A stretch of 64,000 bases of DNA from Bradyrhizobium sp. CCGE-LA001 (lineage in GTDB: Bacteria; Pseudomonadota; Alphaproteobacteria; Rhizobiales; Xanthobacteraceae). The stretch is taken from assembly GCF_000296215.2 (NCBI RefSeq), contig NZ_CP013949.1:930001-994000 (forward strand), written 5' to 3'. Numbering within the stretch: position 1 is the stretch's first letter; each line of letters starts with the position of its first letter. The notes beneath the pieces were generated by a model. That model worked only from the letters and a program-made list of their open reading frames with translations, made no database searches and was not told the origin of the DNA. The position numbers and the translations under genes were made by a program. Below, in pieces: positions 43,850-53,840 of the stretch.

Positions 43850-44056
43850 TTACTTCGACGAAATCCGGACCCAGTCCTTGTGCGCGCGGTCGCGCAGCGC
43901 GTCGAAGTCAGCCTTGGCGACATCCCAGTTCACGATGGTGCGGTTGGTGGAAGCCACCTCGCCCCTGGCGACCGATGACGTCTGCATGGAATCATAGACG
44001 TAGACGCCGCCCGCAAGCAGCAGCGCGCCCAGGATCATTCCGAAAAAAGTCTGCAT
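43850..44056 (-). CDS. Small single-pass membrane protein, 68 residues
   Basis: 68 residues. MQTFFGMILGALLLAGGVYV is a membrane anchor. The rest is hydrophilic: ASTNRTIVNWDVAKADFDAL and DRAHKDWVRISSK. The ATG has GGAGGTTCGCC before it. Similar small anchored proteins with a W-x-x-A-K-ADFD segment occur in rhizobia. Function unknown. Confidence 0.6.
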   Translation of the reverse strand: MQTFFGMILGALLLAGGVYVYDSMQTSSVARGEVASTNRTIVNWDVAKADFDALRDRAHKDWVRISSK

Positions 44057-44137
44057 GGCGAACCTCCGGTGACCGGCGATAACGTCGGCCCGGAGTGATG
44101 GTTCCGCGACAGTACGGCGCGGGTAAGGACGAGTCGT

Positions 44138-45208
44138 TCACGTCCCATTCAGCCACGCCAGCAGCTCCGCGTTGATCTCGCGCGGATAGGTGTGGCTGAG
44201 GTCGTCGATCTCGCGATAGGTCACATCGGCGCCGGCAGCCGAGAGCGCCGCCTGCGTCTGCCGCGCGGTCTGGACCGGAAACATCCAGTCGAGCTTGCCG
44301 TGCGTGATGAAGACGGGCAGGCCCTGCAGGCGCGCAGCGTCCGCCATCTCCGCCATCAGCGGATGGAAGGTCGCCGACACCGGCGCGAGATGGGTGAAAG
44401 GCGAGGCGTGGTCGAGACCAGTGACGTAGCAGAAGGTGCCGCCGTCGCTCATGCCGGTCAGCAGCATGCGCGAGGCGTCGACGCTCCAGCGGCTGCGCAC
44501 GATGTCGATGATGCGCGCGAGGTTCGGCGTGTCAGCATCTTCGCCCATCAGCGCCCAGGTCGGACCGGTCGCGGTCGGGGTTACCAGGATTGCGCCGAGA
44601 CTACGGGCGTCGCGCAGCCAGCTCCACAGGAAGCCGCGACCGTTGCCGCTGCCGCCGTGCAGCGCCATCACCAGCGGCATGGCACGCTCGGGCGTGTAAT
44701 ATTCGGGCACGTAAACAGAGAAGCCGCCGCGGCTGCCGGGCTCGTTGTGGTCGTGAAGGATGCCGGTGTGCTCGCTCGCACCGGTCTCCAGCCGCGATAG
44801 CAAGTCGGCATTCTCGCGATTGGCGGCGTTGAGGAAGAAGCTGCTCACGGGAGGAAACTGCGCCGCTAGGGGATAGAGCGCCTCCTGCGCCCGCGGCACG
44901 TGGCGTAGCGCGCGGAACACCGCGACCAGATCCCCATTGCCGCGCTCGACGTCGCGAATACCGGCAAAAGCGGCGAGCGTCTCGTCGCAGGCACGATCGA
45001 GCTGGCCGCGCAGTCCGGCGAACTGCTCCGGCCACGCGCCGATCTCCGCGCGCGCCGTTTGCAGCACCTCGTCCGGCGCACCGATCGCGTTCATCACAGA
45101 AGCAAAGGCGGGCGGATGCAGGTGCCGCTGGAAGAAGCCCAACGCTTCCAGCGCATTGAGCAGCGGCGGCAGCACGGCCACGATGTCGTCCACCACGGCC
45201 TCTGTCAT
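44138..45208 (-). CDS. Alpha/beta hydrolase, esterase/phospholipase-like
   Basis: 356 residues from the ATG at 45208; a longer frame overlaps the upstream gene and is Arg-rich. An N-terminal helical region (to ~150) precedes the hydrolase. The oxyanion segment is ALHGGSGNGRG. The catalytic Ser254 sits in TGMSDGGT, Asp307 in HGKLDWMFP and His339 in LSHTYPREI: an intact triad. Most like polyhydroxybutyrate-depolymerase or feruloyl-type esterases in fold; the substrate is unknown. It starts 20 bases after the degenerate HtrA gene and is surely in its operon. Confidence 0.8.
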   Translation of the reverse strand: MTEAVVDDIVAVLPPLLNALEALGFFQRHLHPPAFASVMNAIGAPDEVLQTARAEIGAWPEQFAGLRGQLDRACDETLAAFAGIRDVERGNGDLVAVFRALRHVPRAQEALYPLAAQFPPVSSFFLNAANRENADLLSRLETGASEHTGILHDHNEPGSRGGFSVYVPEYYTPERAMPLVMALHGGSGNGRGFLWSWLRDARSLGAILVTPTATGPTWALMGEDADTPNLARIIDIVRSRWSVDASRMLLTGMSDGGTFCYVTGLDHASPFTHLAPVSATFHPLMAEMADAARLQGLPVFITHGKLDWMFPVQTARQTQAALSAAGADVTYREIDDLSHTYPREINAELLAWLNGT

Positions 45209-45228
45209 CGCGGCTTCCTCGGTTGGGT

Positions 45229-46200
45229 TCAATGCAGCTTCGGCGCCTTCAACAATTTGAAGCGGTCGGTCGACGTCACCGTGACGTCGAAGGTGACGCC
45301 TTCGTGATGCACGGTGAGCGGCACGTCGACACCGGCGGCGCCGAGTGCCCACATCTTCTTGTAGAACGCGGTCTGGCTCGTGATCTTGTCGCCGTTCACG
45401 GCTAGGATGACGTCGCCGGTCTTGAGCTCGGCACGGGCGGCCGGACCATTGGCGGAGATCCCGATCACCACCACGCGGTTGTCGATCTCGGTCGAGTAGA
45501 GACCGAGCCAGGGCCGTGCCGGCTTGTTGACGCGGCCGAATTTGCGCAGGTCGTCGAGGATCGGCTTCAGGAGGTCGATCGGCACGATCATGTTGACGTG
45601 CTCGGCCTTGCCGTCGCGTTCGCGTTCGAGCTGAAGCGAGCCGATCCCGATCAACTCGCCGCGTTCGTTGAGCAGCGCCGTCCCGCCCCAGTTCGGATGT
45701 GCGGGATAGGTGAAGACGGCCTCATCCAGCAGATACTCCCAGTAGCCGGCGAATTCCTGCTTGGCCACGATCTGGCTCGCGACCGAACGCGTGCGGCCGC
45801 CGGCGCCGCCGACCACGACGCGGTCGCCGATCCGGGTTTCCGCCGAATTGCCGAGCCGCAAGGGCTCGATGTCGAGGTGGCCGAGTGCCTGCACGAGGCC
45901 GAAGCCGGTGACGGAATCGAAGCCGAGCGCATGCCCTTCGACCACGCGCCCGTCGCCGAGATGCAGCCAGACGGATTCCGCCTCGGTGATGAGGTAGCCG
46001 ATGGTGAGCACCAGACCGTCGTCGATCACGACGCCGTTGCCGGCGCGTTCGGTGCCCAGCGTCTCGGCGCTGAAAGCGTCCGGCGGGATGATGGCGTGCA
46101 GGCCGACGACGGAGCCGAGCGCGCGGTCGAGATCGAAACCATAGTCGCTCGCACGCGGCTGGTTCGCCGGCGGCACTCTCCATTCAGTCAGTGCGGGCAT
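45229..46200 (-). CDS. HtrA/Deg-like protein with PDZ domain and lost catalytic triad
   Basis: 323 residues from the ATG at 46200. It has a trypsin-like fold followed by a PDZ domain (ISANGPAARAELKTGDVILA, VNGDKITSQ). No signal peptide is seen. The triad is changed: Tyr69 in LTIGYLI, where HtrA has His in LTNNHVI; Gly99 in SVTGFGLV, where Asp is expected; and Trp171 in PNWGGTALL, where HtrA has GNSGGxL. The fold motifs around each (NERGELIGI, GNGVVIDDG) are kept. It should be a pseudoprotease, perhaps a chaperone or scaffold. Upstream of the hydrolase in one operon. Confidence 0.82.
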   Translation of the reverse strand: MPALTEWRVPPANQPRASDYGFDLDRALGSVVGLHAIIPPDAFSAETLGTERAGNGVVIDDGLVLTIGYLITEAESVWLHLGDGRVVEGHALGFDSVTGFGLVQALGHLDIEPLRLGNSAETRIGDRVVVGGAGGRTRSVASQIVAKQEFAGYWEYLLDEAVFTYPAHPNWGGTALLNERGELIGIGSLQLERERDGKAEHVNMIVPIDLLKPILDDLRKFGRVNKPARPWLGLYSTEIDNRVVVIGISANGPAARAELKTGDVILAVNGDKITSQTAFYKKMWALGAAGVDVPLTVHHEGVTFDVTVTSTDRFKLLKAPKLH

Positions 46201-46482
46201 GGAGTTCTCCTGGCTGAGAGCATCGCTCCGCCGTAGTCCGCGGAACGAAGCGCGAAGCACGCATAATTTAGGCCGGAGCAGGCCGTCTTGAAAGCCTCGG
46301 TCCGCAACTATTCGAGAGAACGTCGTGTGAAATCTTCGAAAGGCACGAAAACACCTCGGGCACAGGGGACGTCTTGCGATCCGGCCGCCGTCGCATGGCT
46401 GCTGTCCGGCGAGGTGCTAGGCGCCGTGCAACGAAGCTGCTAACCATTGCCGCTTCGTTGAACTTGGGATCACGGACCGAAG

Positions 46483-47901
46483 ATGGATAACCGCAGCGAC
46501 ATCTGGCGTGGCGTCGACACGATCAAGGCACGTTTCATCGACCTCAGCGACAGGGTCTGGGGCATGCCCGAAGTGTGCTACACCGAGGCGCGGTCCGCCG
46601 CCGAGCATCTCGCCGAACTGCGTCATCAGGGTTTCCGCATCACCGAGAATGTTGCCGGCATTCCGACCGCGGTGATGGGCGAGTGGGGCCAGGGCGGTCC
46701 TGTCATTGCCTTCATGGGTGAATATGACGCGCTGCCGGGATTGAGCCAGGAGGCGGGCGTCGCCGAGCATCGTCCGATCGAGACCGGCGGCCATGGTCAT
46801 GGCTGCGGACATAATCTGCTCGGTTCCGCGGCGTTGCTCGCCGCGACCGCGGTGAAGGACTGGCTCGCCGAGAACAAAGTGCCGGGACGCGTGCGCTATT
46901 ACGGCTGCCCTGCAGAAGAGGGTGGCGCGGCCAAGGCCTTCATGGTGCGCTCCGGCGCGTTCGAAGATGCCGACATCGCCATCACCTGGCATCCGCACAG
47001 CTTCTGGGAAGTCGCGGTGACGCCCTCGCTCGCCAACACGCGGGCGGACTTCATCTTCACCGGCCGCACCTCGCATGCGGCGGCCTCGCCGCATCTGGGT
47101 CGCTCCGCGCTCGATGCGGTCGAGCTGATGAATGTCGGCGTGAACTACATGCGCGAGCACATGCCGAGCGACGCGCGCGTGCATTATGCGCTGCTCGACA
47201 CCGGCGGAATCGCGCCCAACGTTGTGCAGGCACATGCGCGCGTGCGCTATTCGATCCGCGCTCGCGATCTTCCCGGCATGAACGAGCTGGTCGAGCGCGT
47301 GTCCAAGATCGCGCAGGGCGCAGCCCTGATGACCGAGACCAAGGTGGAGATGAAGATCATCTCCGCGGTCTCCAACATCTTGCCGAACGGACCGCTGGAA
47401 CAGGCGCTGCACCGGGTGATGGAAGAGCTCGGGCCACCGCATTTCGACGAAGCGGACAAGGGCTTTGCCAGCCAGATCCGTGCGACGCTGAGCGACAAGG
47501 ACATCTCCTCGGTCTATTATGCGATCGGGATGGAGCCGACCGATCGGCCGCTGGCCGACTTCCTGGTGCCGCTGGATGCCAAGCGCAACCCGCTGGTGGG
47601 GTCCACCGATGTCGGCGACGTCAGCTGGGTGGTGCCGACCGTGCAGGTTCACGCACCGACGGTTGCGATCGGCACGCCGTTCCACACCTGGCAGGTGGTG
47701 GCCCAGGGCAAGAGTGCCCATGCGCACAAGGCGATGGTGCAGGCGGCCAAGGCGATGGCCGGTCTCGGCATCAAGGCGCTGACGGATTCGGAGCTGATCA
47801 GGGCCGCGAAGGCGGATCTTCAAAAGCGGACGGCCAAGACGCCTTACGTCTGTCCGTTGCCGGATCACGTCGTGCCGCCGCTCGACATGTCCGTGGCGTA
47901 G
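46483..47901 (+). CDS. M20-family amidohydrolase, AbgB-like
   Basis: 472 residues, close to the length of p-aminobenzoyl-glutamate hydrolase subunit B. Metal-binding GGHGHGCGHNLLG (His104/106/110) and CPAEEGGAAK (Glu145, Glu146) are intact, and the dimerisation domain has TSHAAASPHLGRSALDAVEL. The end contains VGSTDVGDVSWVVPTVQVHA, as in AbgB. It cuts amide bonds of N-acyl amino acids or folate catabolites. A peptide ABC transporter follows on the same strand (261 bases on), so the hydrolase probably acts on imported peptide-like compounds. Confidence 0.85.
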   Translation: MDNRSDIWRGVDTIKARFIDLSDRVWGMPEVCYTEARSAAEHLAELRHQGFRITENVAGIPTAVMGEWGQGGPVIAFMGEYDALPGLSQEAGVAEHRPIETGGHGHGCGHNLLGSAALLAATAVKDWLAENKVPGRVRYYGCPAEEGGAAKAFMVRSGAFEDADIAITWHPHSFWEVAVTPSLANTRADFIFTGRTSHAAASPHLGRSALDAVELMNVGVNYMREHMPSDARVHYALLDTGGIAPNVVQAHARVRYSIRARDLPGMNELVERVSKIAQGAALMTETKVEMKIISAVSNILPNGPLEQALHRVMEELGPPHFDEADKGFASQIRATLSDKDISSVYYAIGMEPTDRPLADFLVPLDAKRNPLVGSTDVGDVSWVVPTVQVHAPTVAIGTPFHTWQVVAQGKSAHAHKAMVQAAKAMAGLGIKALTDSELIRAAKADLQKRTAKTPYVCPLPDHVVPPLDMSVA

Positions 47902-47958
47902 AATTTCGCCTCGATACTTCGTCTGATCCGGCGAACAAATTTTCCGCAGTGCAGCGCG

Positions 47959-47986
47959 CAATCCAGCATGTTTTGATGCTGGATTG
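47959..47986. repeat. Perfect hairpin upstream of the peptide-binding gene
   Basis: CAATCCAGCAT and ATGCTGGATTG form an 11-base perfect stem around GTTTTG. It is 57 bases after the amidohydrolase stop and 176 before the next start. Without a T-run it may be a weak terminator or an mRNA end-stabilising stem between the two parts of the operon. Confidence 0.5.
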
Positions 47987-48162
47987 CCGAACGGATGGGC
48001 TGCCGGAACGCCGTTTTGCCCAACAGACAGCCACAAGACCGTTTGCACACACACGGTCCCAGTTGACGTGCACCCCATTCAGTGTGCCATCTACTGCCAG
48101 CCAAATGGGCAGCCGCGCGTCACGGCCGCCTTCATCATATGGGAACCAGACGGGGGACAACC

Positions 48163-49953
48163 ATGCTGGATAAAGAACTGCGTTCGATGATCGGTCAGGT
48201 GAAGGACGGGCGTATGGATCGCCGTGCCTTCATCAAGCACATGGCTGCCGTCGGTCTCACCGCACCCTTGGCCAACCAGGTCCTCGCGCTCGGCGGTGTT
48301 GCCATGGCCCAGGGCACGTCCCCCTATAAGCCGACCAAGCGCGGCGGTGGCGGTGCACTGAAGTTGTTGTGGTGGCAGGGGCCGACGTTGCTCAATCCGC
48401 ATTTCGCCACCGGCACCAAGGACCAGGACGGCTCGCGCCTGTTCTACGAGCCGCTCGCCTGCTGGGACCCGGACGGCAACATGAAGCTGGTTCTGGCGTC
48501 CGAGATTCCCTCGACCCAGAATGGCCTGCTGGCCGCCGACGGCAAGTCGGTGACGTGGAAGCTGAAGCCCGGCGTGAAATGGCACGACGGCAAGCCGTTC
48601 TCGGCCGACGACGTCGTCTTCACCTGGCAGTACATCAAGGATCCGGCCACTGCGGCCGTGACCATCGCAAGCTACCGCGACCTTACTGTCGAGAAAATCG
48701 ACGATCTCACGGTCAAGATCACTTTCCCGAAGCCGACACCGTTCTGGGCGGACGCCTTCGTTGGAGCCCCGAACACCATTCTCCCCAAGCACCTGTTTGC
48801 CGACTATACGGGCAGCAAGTCACGGGAAGCGCCGACCAACCTTTCTCCGGTCGGGACCGGTCCCTACAAATTCGTCGAGTTCAAGCCGGGCGATCTCATC
48901 CGCGGCGTGATCAATCCCGACTATCATATGGTCAACCGGCCCTACTTCGATACGATCGAGATGAAGGGCGGCGGTGACGCGGTCTCGGCCGCGCGTGCCG
49001 TGATTCAGACCGGCGAATATGATTTCGGCTGGAACATCCAGGTCGAGGACGACGTGCTGCTGCGCCTGGAGAAGGGCGGCAAAGGCAAGACGGTTTATGC
49101 CGTTGGCGGCGACACCGAGTTTATCGCGCTCAATTTCACCGATCCGAACGTCGAGGTCGACGGCGAACGTTCGTCGATGAAGACCAAGCATCCGCTGTTC
49201 TCGGATCCCGTCGTGCGCAAGGCGCTGTCCCTGCTGGTCGACCGAGAATCCGTCAAGAAGGCGATCTACGGCCGTGCCGGCCGCACCACCGCGAACTTCC
49301 TCAACGGCCCCGAAAAGTTCGTATCCAAGAACACGAACTGGGAATTCAACATCGAGAAGGCTGCCAAGATGCTCGACGACGCCGGCTGGAAGCCCGGCGC
49401 CGACGGCATCCGCGAGAAGGACGGCAAGAAGCTGAAGATCCTGTACCAGACCTCGATCAACGGTCCGCGCCAGAAGACCCAGGCCATCGTCAAGCAGGCC
49501 TGTCAGAAGGCCGGCATTGAGGTCGAGTTGAAGTCGGTCGTCGCCTCGGTGTTTTTCTCCTCCGACGTCGCCAATCCGGACACCTATCCGAAGTTCTACG
49601 CCGACATCGAGATGTTCCAGATCCCGCTCAGCCAGCCGGATCCGTCGCAGCACATGCGCCGCTACCTGTCCACCAGCGTCGCCACCAAGGAGAACAAGTG
49701 GCAGGGCACCAACTTCCCGCGCTGGGTCAACAAGGACTATGACGACGCAATCAACGCGGCCGACATGGAGATGGACCCGGTCAAGCGCGCCGCGCACTAC
49801 ATCAAGGCCAACGACCTGATGTGGCAGGACACCGTGTTCATCCCCGTGATGCATCGTCTCAAGGTCGAGGCGGCCGCGAACAATTTGCGTCCGGTGATTT
49901 CAGGTTGGGCCAACGAAACCGACAATCTGTTCGACTGGTACCGCGAGGAATGA
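48163..49953 (+). CDS. Peptide ABC transporter substrate-binding protein (DppA/OppA-type)
   Basis: 596 residues from the ATG at 48163. A twin-Arg-like signal (DGRMDRRAFIKHMAAVGLTA) gives export. The SBP family 5 fold is clear: LKLLWWQGPTLLNPHF, LFYEPLACWDPDGNMKLVL, WHDGKPFSADDVVFTWQYI, and PVVRKALSLLVDRESVKKAI. It is slightly longer than E. coli DppA. It captures peptides or similar solutes in the periplasm. It heads a gene cluster whose order is binding protein, two permeases and two ATPases. Confidence 0.9.
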   Translation: MLDKELRSMIGQVKDGRMDRRAFIKHMAAVGLTAPLANQVLALGGVAMAQGTSPYKPTKRGGGGALKLLWWQGPTLLNPHFATGTKDQDGSRLFYEPLACWDPDGNMKLVLASEIPSTQNGLLAADGKSVTWKLKPGVKWHDGKPFSADDVVFTWQYIKDPATAAVTIASYRDLTVEKIDDLTVKITFPKPTPFWADAFVGAPNTILPKHLFADYTGSKSREAPTNLSPVGTGPYKFVEFKPGDLIRGVINPDYHMVNRPYFDTIEMKGGGDAVSAARAVIQTGEYDFGWNIQVEDDVLLRLEKGGKGKTVYAVGGDTEFIALNFTDPNVEVDGERSSMKTKHPLFSDPVVRKALSLLVDRESVKKAIYGRAGRTTANFLNGPEKFVSKNTNWEFNIEKAAKMLDDAGWKPGADGIREKDGKKLKILYQTSINGPRQKTQAIVKQACQKAGIEVELKSVVASVFFSSDVANPDTYPKFYADIEMFQIPLSQPDPSQHMRRYLSTSVATKENKWQGTNFPRWVNKDYDDAINAADMEMDPVKRAAHYIKANDLMWQDTVFIPVMHRLKVEAAANNLRPVISGWANETDNLFDWYREE

Positions 49954-49983
49954 TCCCCCAAAACTAGACGGGGCCCTTCCCTC

Positions 49984-50943
49984 ATGAGCCAATACGTCCT
50001 GCGTCGCCTGATGATCGCGATTCCGAGCCTGCTCGGAATCTCGGTCGTGCTGTTCGTCGTGCTCGCGCTTGCGCCCGGCGATCCATTCTCCGAGCTGGCG
50101 ACCAATCCGAACGTGCCACCCGAAGTGCAGGCCGCACTTCGGGCCAAGTTCGGCCTCGACGATCCGATCTATCTTCGCTATTTGCACTGGCTCAACGCCA
50201 TGCTGCATGGCGACTGGGGCTTCTCCTTCGTCAGCCGGATGGACGTCGACACGCTGATCCTCCAGCGCCTGCCGGCGACGCTCTACGTGATCGGATCGGC
50301 GCAGCTCCTGGCGCTCATGATCGCGATCCCCGTCGGCGTCTACGCCGCGACCCGGCCTTATTCGTTGTTCGACCAGATTGCGAATACGCTCGCCTTCGTC
50401 GGATTCTCGCTGCCGACCTTCTTCACCGGCATCCTGTTCATCCTGATCTTCTCGGTCACGCTGGACTGGCTGCCTTTCGTCTATACCACCGAAATCAAGG
50501 CAACTGGCATCCGCTGGGTTCTGGAGATGATCAGGCAGGCGATCATGCCGGTGGCGGTGCTCGGCCTGTTCCAGGCGGCGTCGATGACTCGCTTCGTACG
50601 CTCGGCAATGCTCGACGTCATCCGGCTCGACTACGTCACGACGGCGCGGGCCAAGGGCCTCGGCCAAGCCAAGGTCATCGTCAAGCATGTCATGCGCAAC
50701 GCCATGATCCCGGTCGTGACGCTGATCGCGTTGCAGATGCCCGCGGTGTTCGGCGGCGCCATCGTCACCGAGCAGATCTTCCGCATCCCCGGCATCGGCT
50801 CGCTGTTGATCTCCTCCATTCTCTCCAACGACACGCCGGTGGTGATGGCCGTCACCTTCGTCTTCGCGTGCCTCGTTGTGCTGTTCAATCTCATCGCGGA
50901 CGTGCTTTATGGCTGGCTTGACCCTCGCATCTCCCTCCGCTGA
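49984..50943 (+). CDS. Peptide ABC transporter permease (DppB-type)
   Basis: 319 residues, six membrane helices. It begins MSQYVLRRLMIAIPSLLGIS and has DPIYLRYLHWLNAMLHGDWG, and the EAA-type cytoplasmic loop YVTTARAKGLGQAKVIVKHV. The end is DVLYGWLDPRISLR, the typical DppB end. It forms the membrane channel with the next gene's product. It starts 31 bases after the binding-protein gene and overlaps the next gene by 35 bases. Confidence 0.92.
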   Translation: MSQYVLRRLMIAIPSLLGISVVLFVVLALAPGDPFSELATNPNVPPEVQAALRAKFGLDDPIYLRYLHWLNAMLHGDWGFSFVSRMDVDTLILQRLPATLYVIGSAQLLALMIAIPVGVYAATRPYSLFDQIANTLAFVGFSLPTFFTGILFILIFSVTLDWLPFVYTTEIKATGIRWVLEMIRQAIMPVAVLGLFQAASMTRFVRSAMLDVIRLDYVTTARAKGLGQAKVIVKHVMRNAMIPVVTLIALQMPAVFGGAIVTEQIFRIPGIGSLLISSILSNDTPVVMAVTFVFACLVVLFNLIADVLYGWLDPRISLR

Positions 50944-51826
50944 GCGGCGGGTCTACTCGCCCTGGCGCGAGACGTGGCGGCGCTATAGCCGCCACAAGCT
51001 TGCTGTGGTCAGCGCGTTCCTCCTTCTCATTCTGGTCTTGGCGGTGGTGCTCGGACCCTTCGTCTGGCGGGTCAAGATCGACGAGATCGATATCGTCGCC
51101 GGCATGCAGGGTCCGTCGCTGGCGCATCCCTTCGGCACCGACGATCTCGGGCAGGATATCCTCGCTCGCATGATTTATGGCGGGCGCATCTCGCTTGCCG
51201 TCGGCCTTGCCGCGATGCTGGTTTCGGTCTTCATCGGCGTGCTGATCGGCGCGCTTGCCGGCATGTCGCGCGGTGCGCTCGGACACGCCCTGATGTGGCT
51301 CACCGATTTGTTCCTGTCACTGCCGCAGCTGCCGCTGCTCCTGCTGCTCATCTATCTGTTCCGCGACGGGCTGAAGCAGATGTTCGGGCCCGAGGGCGGC
51401 ATCTTCATCCTGATCGTGCTGGTGATCGGGGGCCTGCGCTGGATGCCGGTGGCGCGCCTGGTGCGCGCCCAGTTCCTATCGATCCGCGAAAAGGAGTTCG
51501 TCGAAGCGGCGCGTGCGCTCGGCGCCAGTCCGGTGCGGCAGGTGGTGCGGCACATCCTGCCCAATGCGGTCGGTCCGGTGATCATCGCCGGCACCATCGA
51601 CGTCGCCGCCGCGATCATCGCGGAATCGACGCTGTCCTTCCTCGGCCTCGGCTTCCCGCCGGATACCCCGACCTGGGGCCGGCTGCTTTATGATGCCAAG
51701 GATTTTCTCGACATCGGGCCGCACTGGGCGCTGTTTCCGGGCGGCGCGATCTTCATCGCGGTGGTCGCCATCAACTTCATCGGCGACGGCCTGCGCGACG
51801 CGCTCGATGCGCGACGGGTGATCTGA
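50909..51826 (+). CDS. Peptide ABC transporter permease (DppC-type)
   Basis: 305 residues from the ATG at 50909 (overlaps the DppB-type gene). Six membrane helices. Typical DppC/OppC sequence: PWRETWRRYSRHKLAVVSAF, HPFGTDDLGQDILARMIYGG, and the EAA loop FVEAARALGASPVRQVVRHI. The end GDGLRDALDARRVI is diagnostic. Its stop overlaps the next ATG (TGATG). Confidence 0.92.
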   Translation: MAGLTLASPSAERRVYSPWRETWRRYSRHKLAVVSAFLLLILVLAVVLGPFVWRVKIDEIDIVAGMQGPSLAHPFGTDDLGQDILARMIYGGRISLAVGLAAMLVSVFIGVLIGALAGMSRGALGHALMWLTDLFLSLPQLPLLLLLIYLFRDGLKQMFGPEGGIFILIVLVIGGLRWMPVARLVRAQFLSIREKEFVEAARALGASPVRQVVRHILPNAVGPVIIAGTIDVAAAIIAESTLSFLGLGFPPDTPTWGRLLYDAKDFLDIGPHWALFPGGAIFIAVVAINFIGDGLRDALDARRVI

Positions 51827-52817
51827 TGGCGCCGCTGCTCGAGATCAAGGGCCTGAAAACCCACTTCTCCACCGACGACGGCATCCTCCAGGCCGTCGAC
51901 GGCGTGGACATCTCCATCAACAAGGGCGAGACGCTCTGCGTCGTCGGCGAGTCCGGCTGCGGCAAGACCGTCACCGCGATGTCGATCCTGAAGCTGATCG
52001 CGATGCCGCCGGGCCGGATCGCGGCGGGTCAGATCATCTTCGAGGGACGCGATCTCGTGCCGCTGACGAGCAATCAGCTCGACGAGATCCGCGCCAAGGA
52101 GATCGGCTTCATCTTCCAGGAGCCGATGACCTCGCTCAATCCGGTGCTCACCATCGGCGAGCAGATCGCCGAGAGCCTGCGTCGGCACGAAGGGCTGACC
52201 AAGAAGCAAGCGCTCGATCGCACCATCGAGATGCTGAAGCTGGTGCAGATCCCGAACGCCGAAGGCCGCGTGCACAATTATCCGCACCAGTTCTCCGGCG
52301 GCATGCGCCAGCGCGTCATGATCGCAATGGCGCTCGCCTGCAAGCCGAAGCTGATCATCGCCGACGAGCCGACCACCGCGCTCGACGTCACCATCCAGGC
52401 GCAGATCCTCGACCTGTTGCAGGACATGAAGGACCGCTTCGGCATGGCGGTGATGCTGATCACCCATGCGATGGGTGTCGTCGCCGAGACCGCGCAGCGC
52501 GTCGTCGTGATGTATGCCGGCAAGGTGGTGGAGGAGGCGCCCGTCGACGAGCTGTTCGGCAATCCCCGCCATCCTTATACCCAAGGCCTGATCCGCTCGA
52601 TCCCGCGCATCGATCTCGACAGCGAGCACAAGACGCGGCTGGAGGCGATCGGCGGCTCGGTGCCGATCCTGATCAACCCACCGGTCGGCTGCCGCTTCGC
52701 TCCGCGCTGCAAGTTCGCCATGAACGTCTGCGCCGAGAAGGAGCCGCTGCTGCGGGAGATCGCGCCCGGCCATCGCATGGCCTGTCACTTGGGAGATACT
52801 AGCCTCGGAGGCGCGGC

Positions 52818-52821
<4 letters not shown>
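51826..52821 (+). CDS. Peptide ABC transporter ATPase (DppD-type)
   Basis: 331 residues. Walker A GESGCGKTVTAM, Q-loop FIFQEPMTSLNPVLTIGEQI, signature FSGGMRQRVMIAMAL, Walker B LIIADEPTTALD. The C-terminal oligopeptide-binding extension with CRFAPRCKFAMNVC-type Cys, which may hold an Fe-S cluster in this family, is present. It powers the transporter. Translationally coupled on both sides. Confidence 0.93.
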
Positions 52822-53786
<965 letters not shown>

Positions 53787-53840
53787 CGCGAAGCGCGTCG
53801 GGCCTCTGGAGCTGCGCCCTGAGCAACAGGACCGATTCCG

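Noticed and set aside
44138..45352. A longer start for the serine hydrolase
   Set aside because: The extra N-terminal part is Arg-rich and overlaps the end of the upstream gene.
46417..48078. A 553-codon minus-strand frame opposite the amidohydrolase
   Set aside because: Shadow of an intact M20 enzyme.
47902..48162. A riboswitch in the 261-base leader before the peptide-binding gene
   Set aside because: Only one simple hairpin is seen; no known riboswitch core could be recognised.
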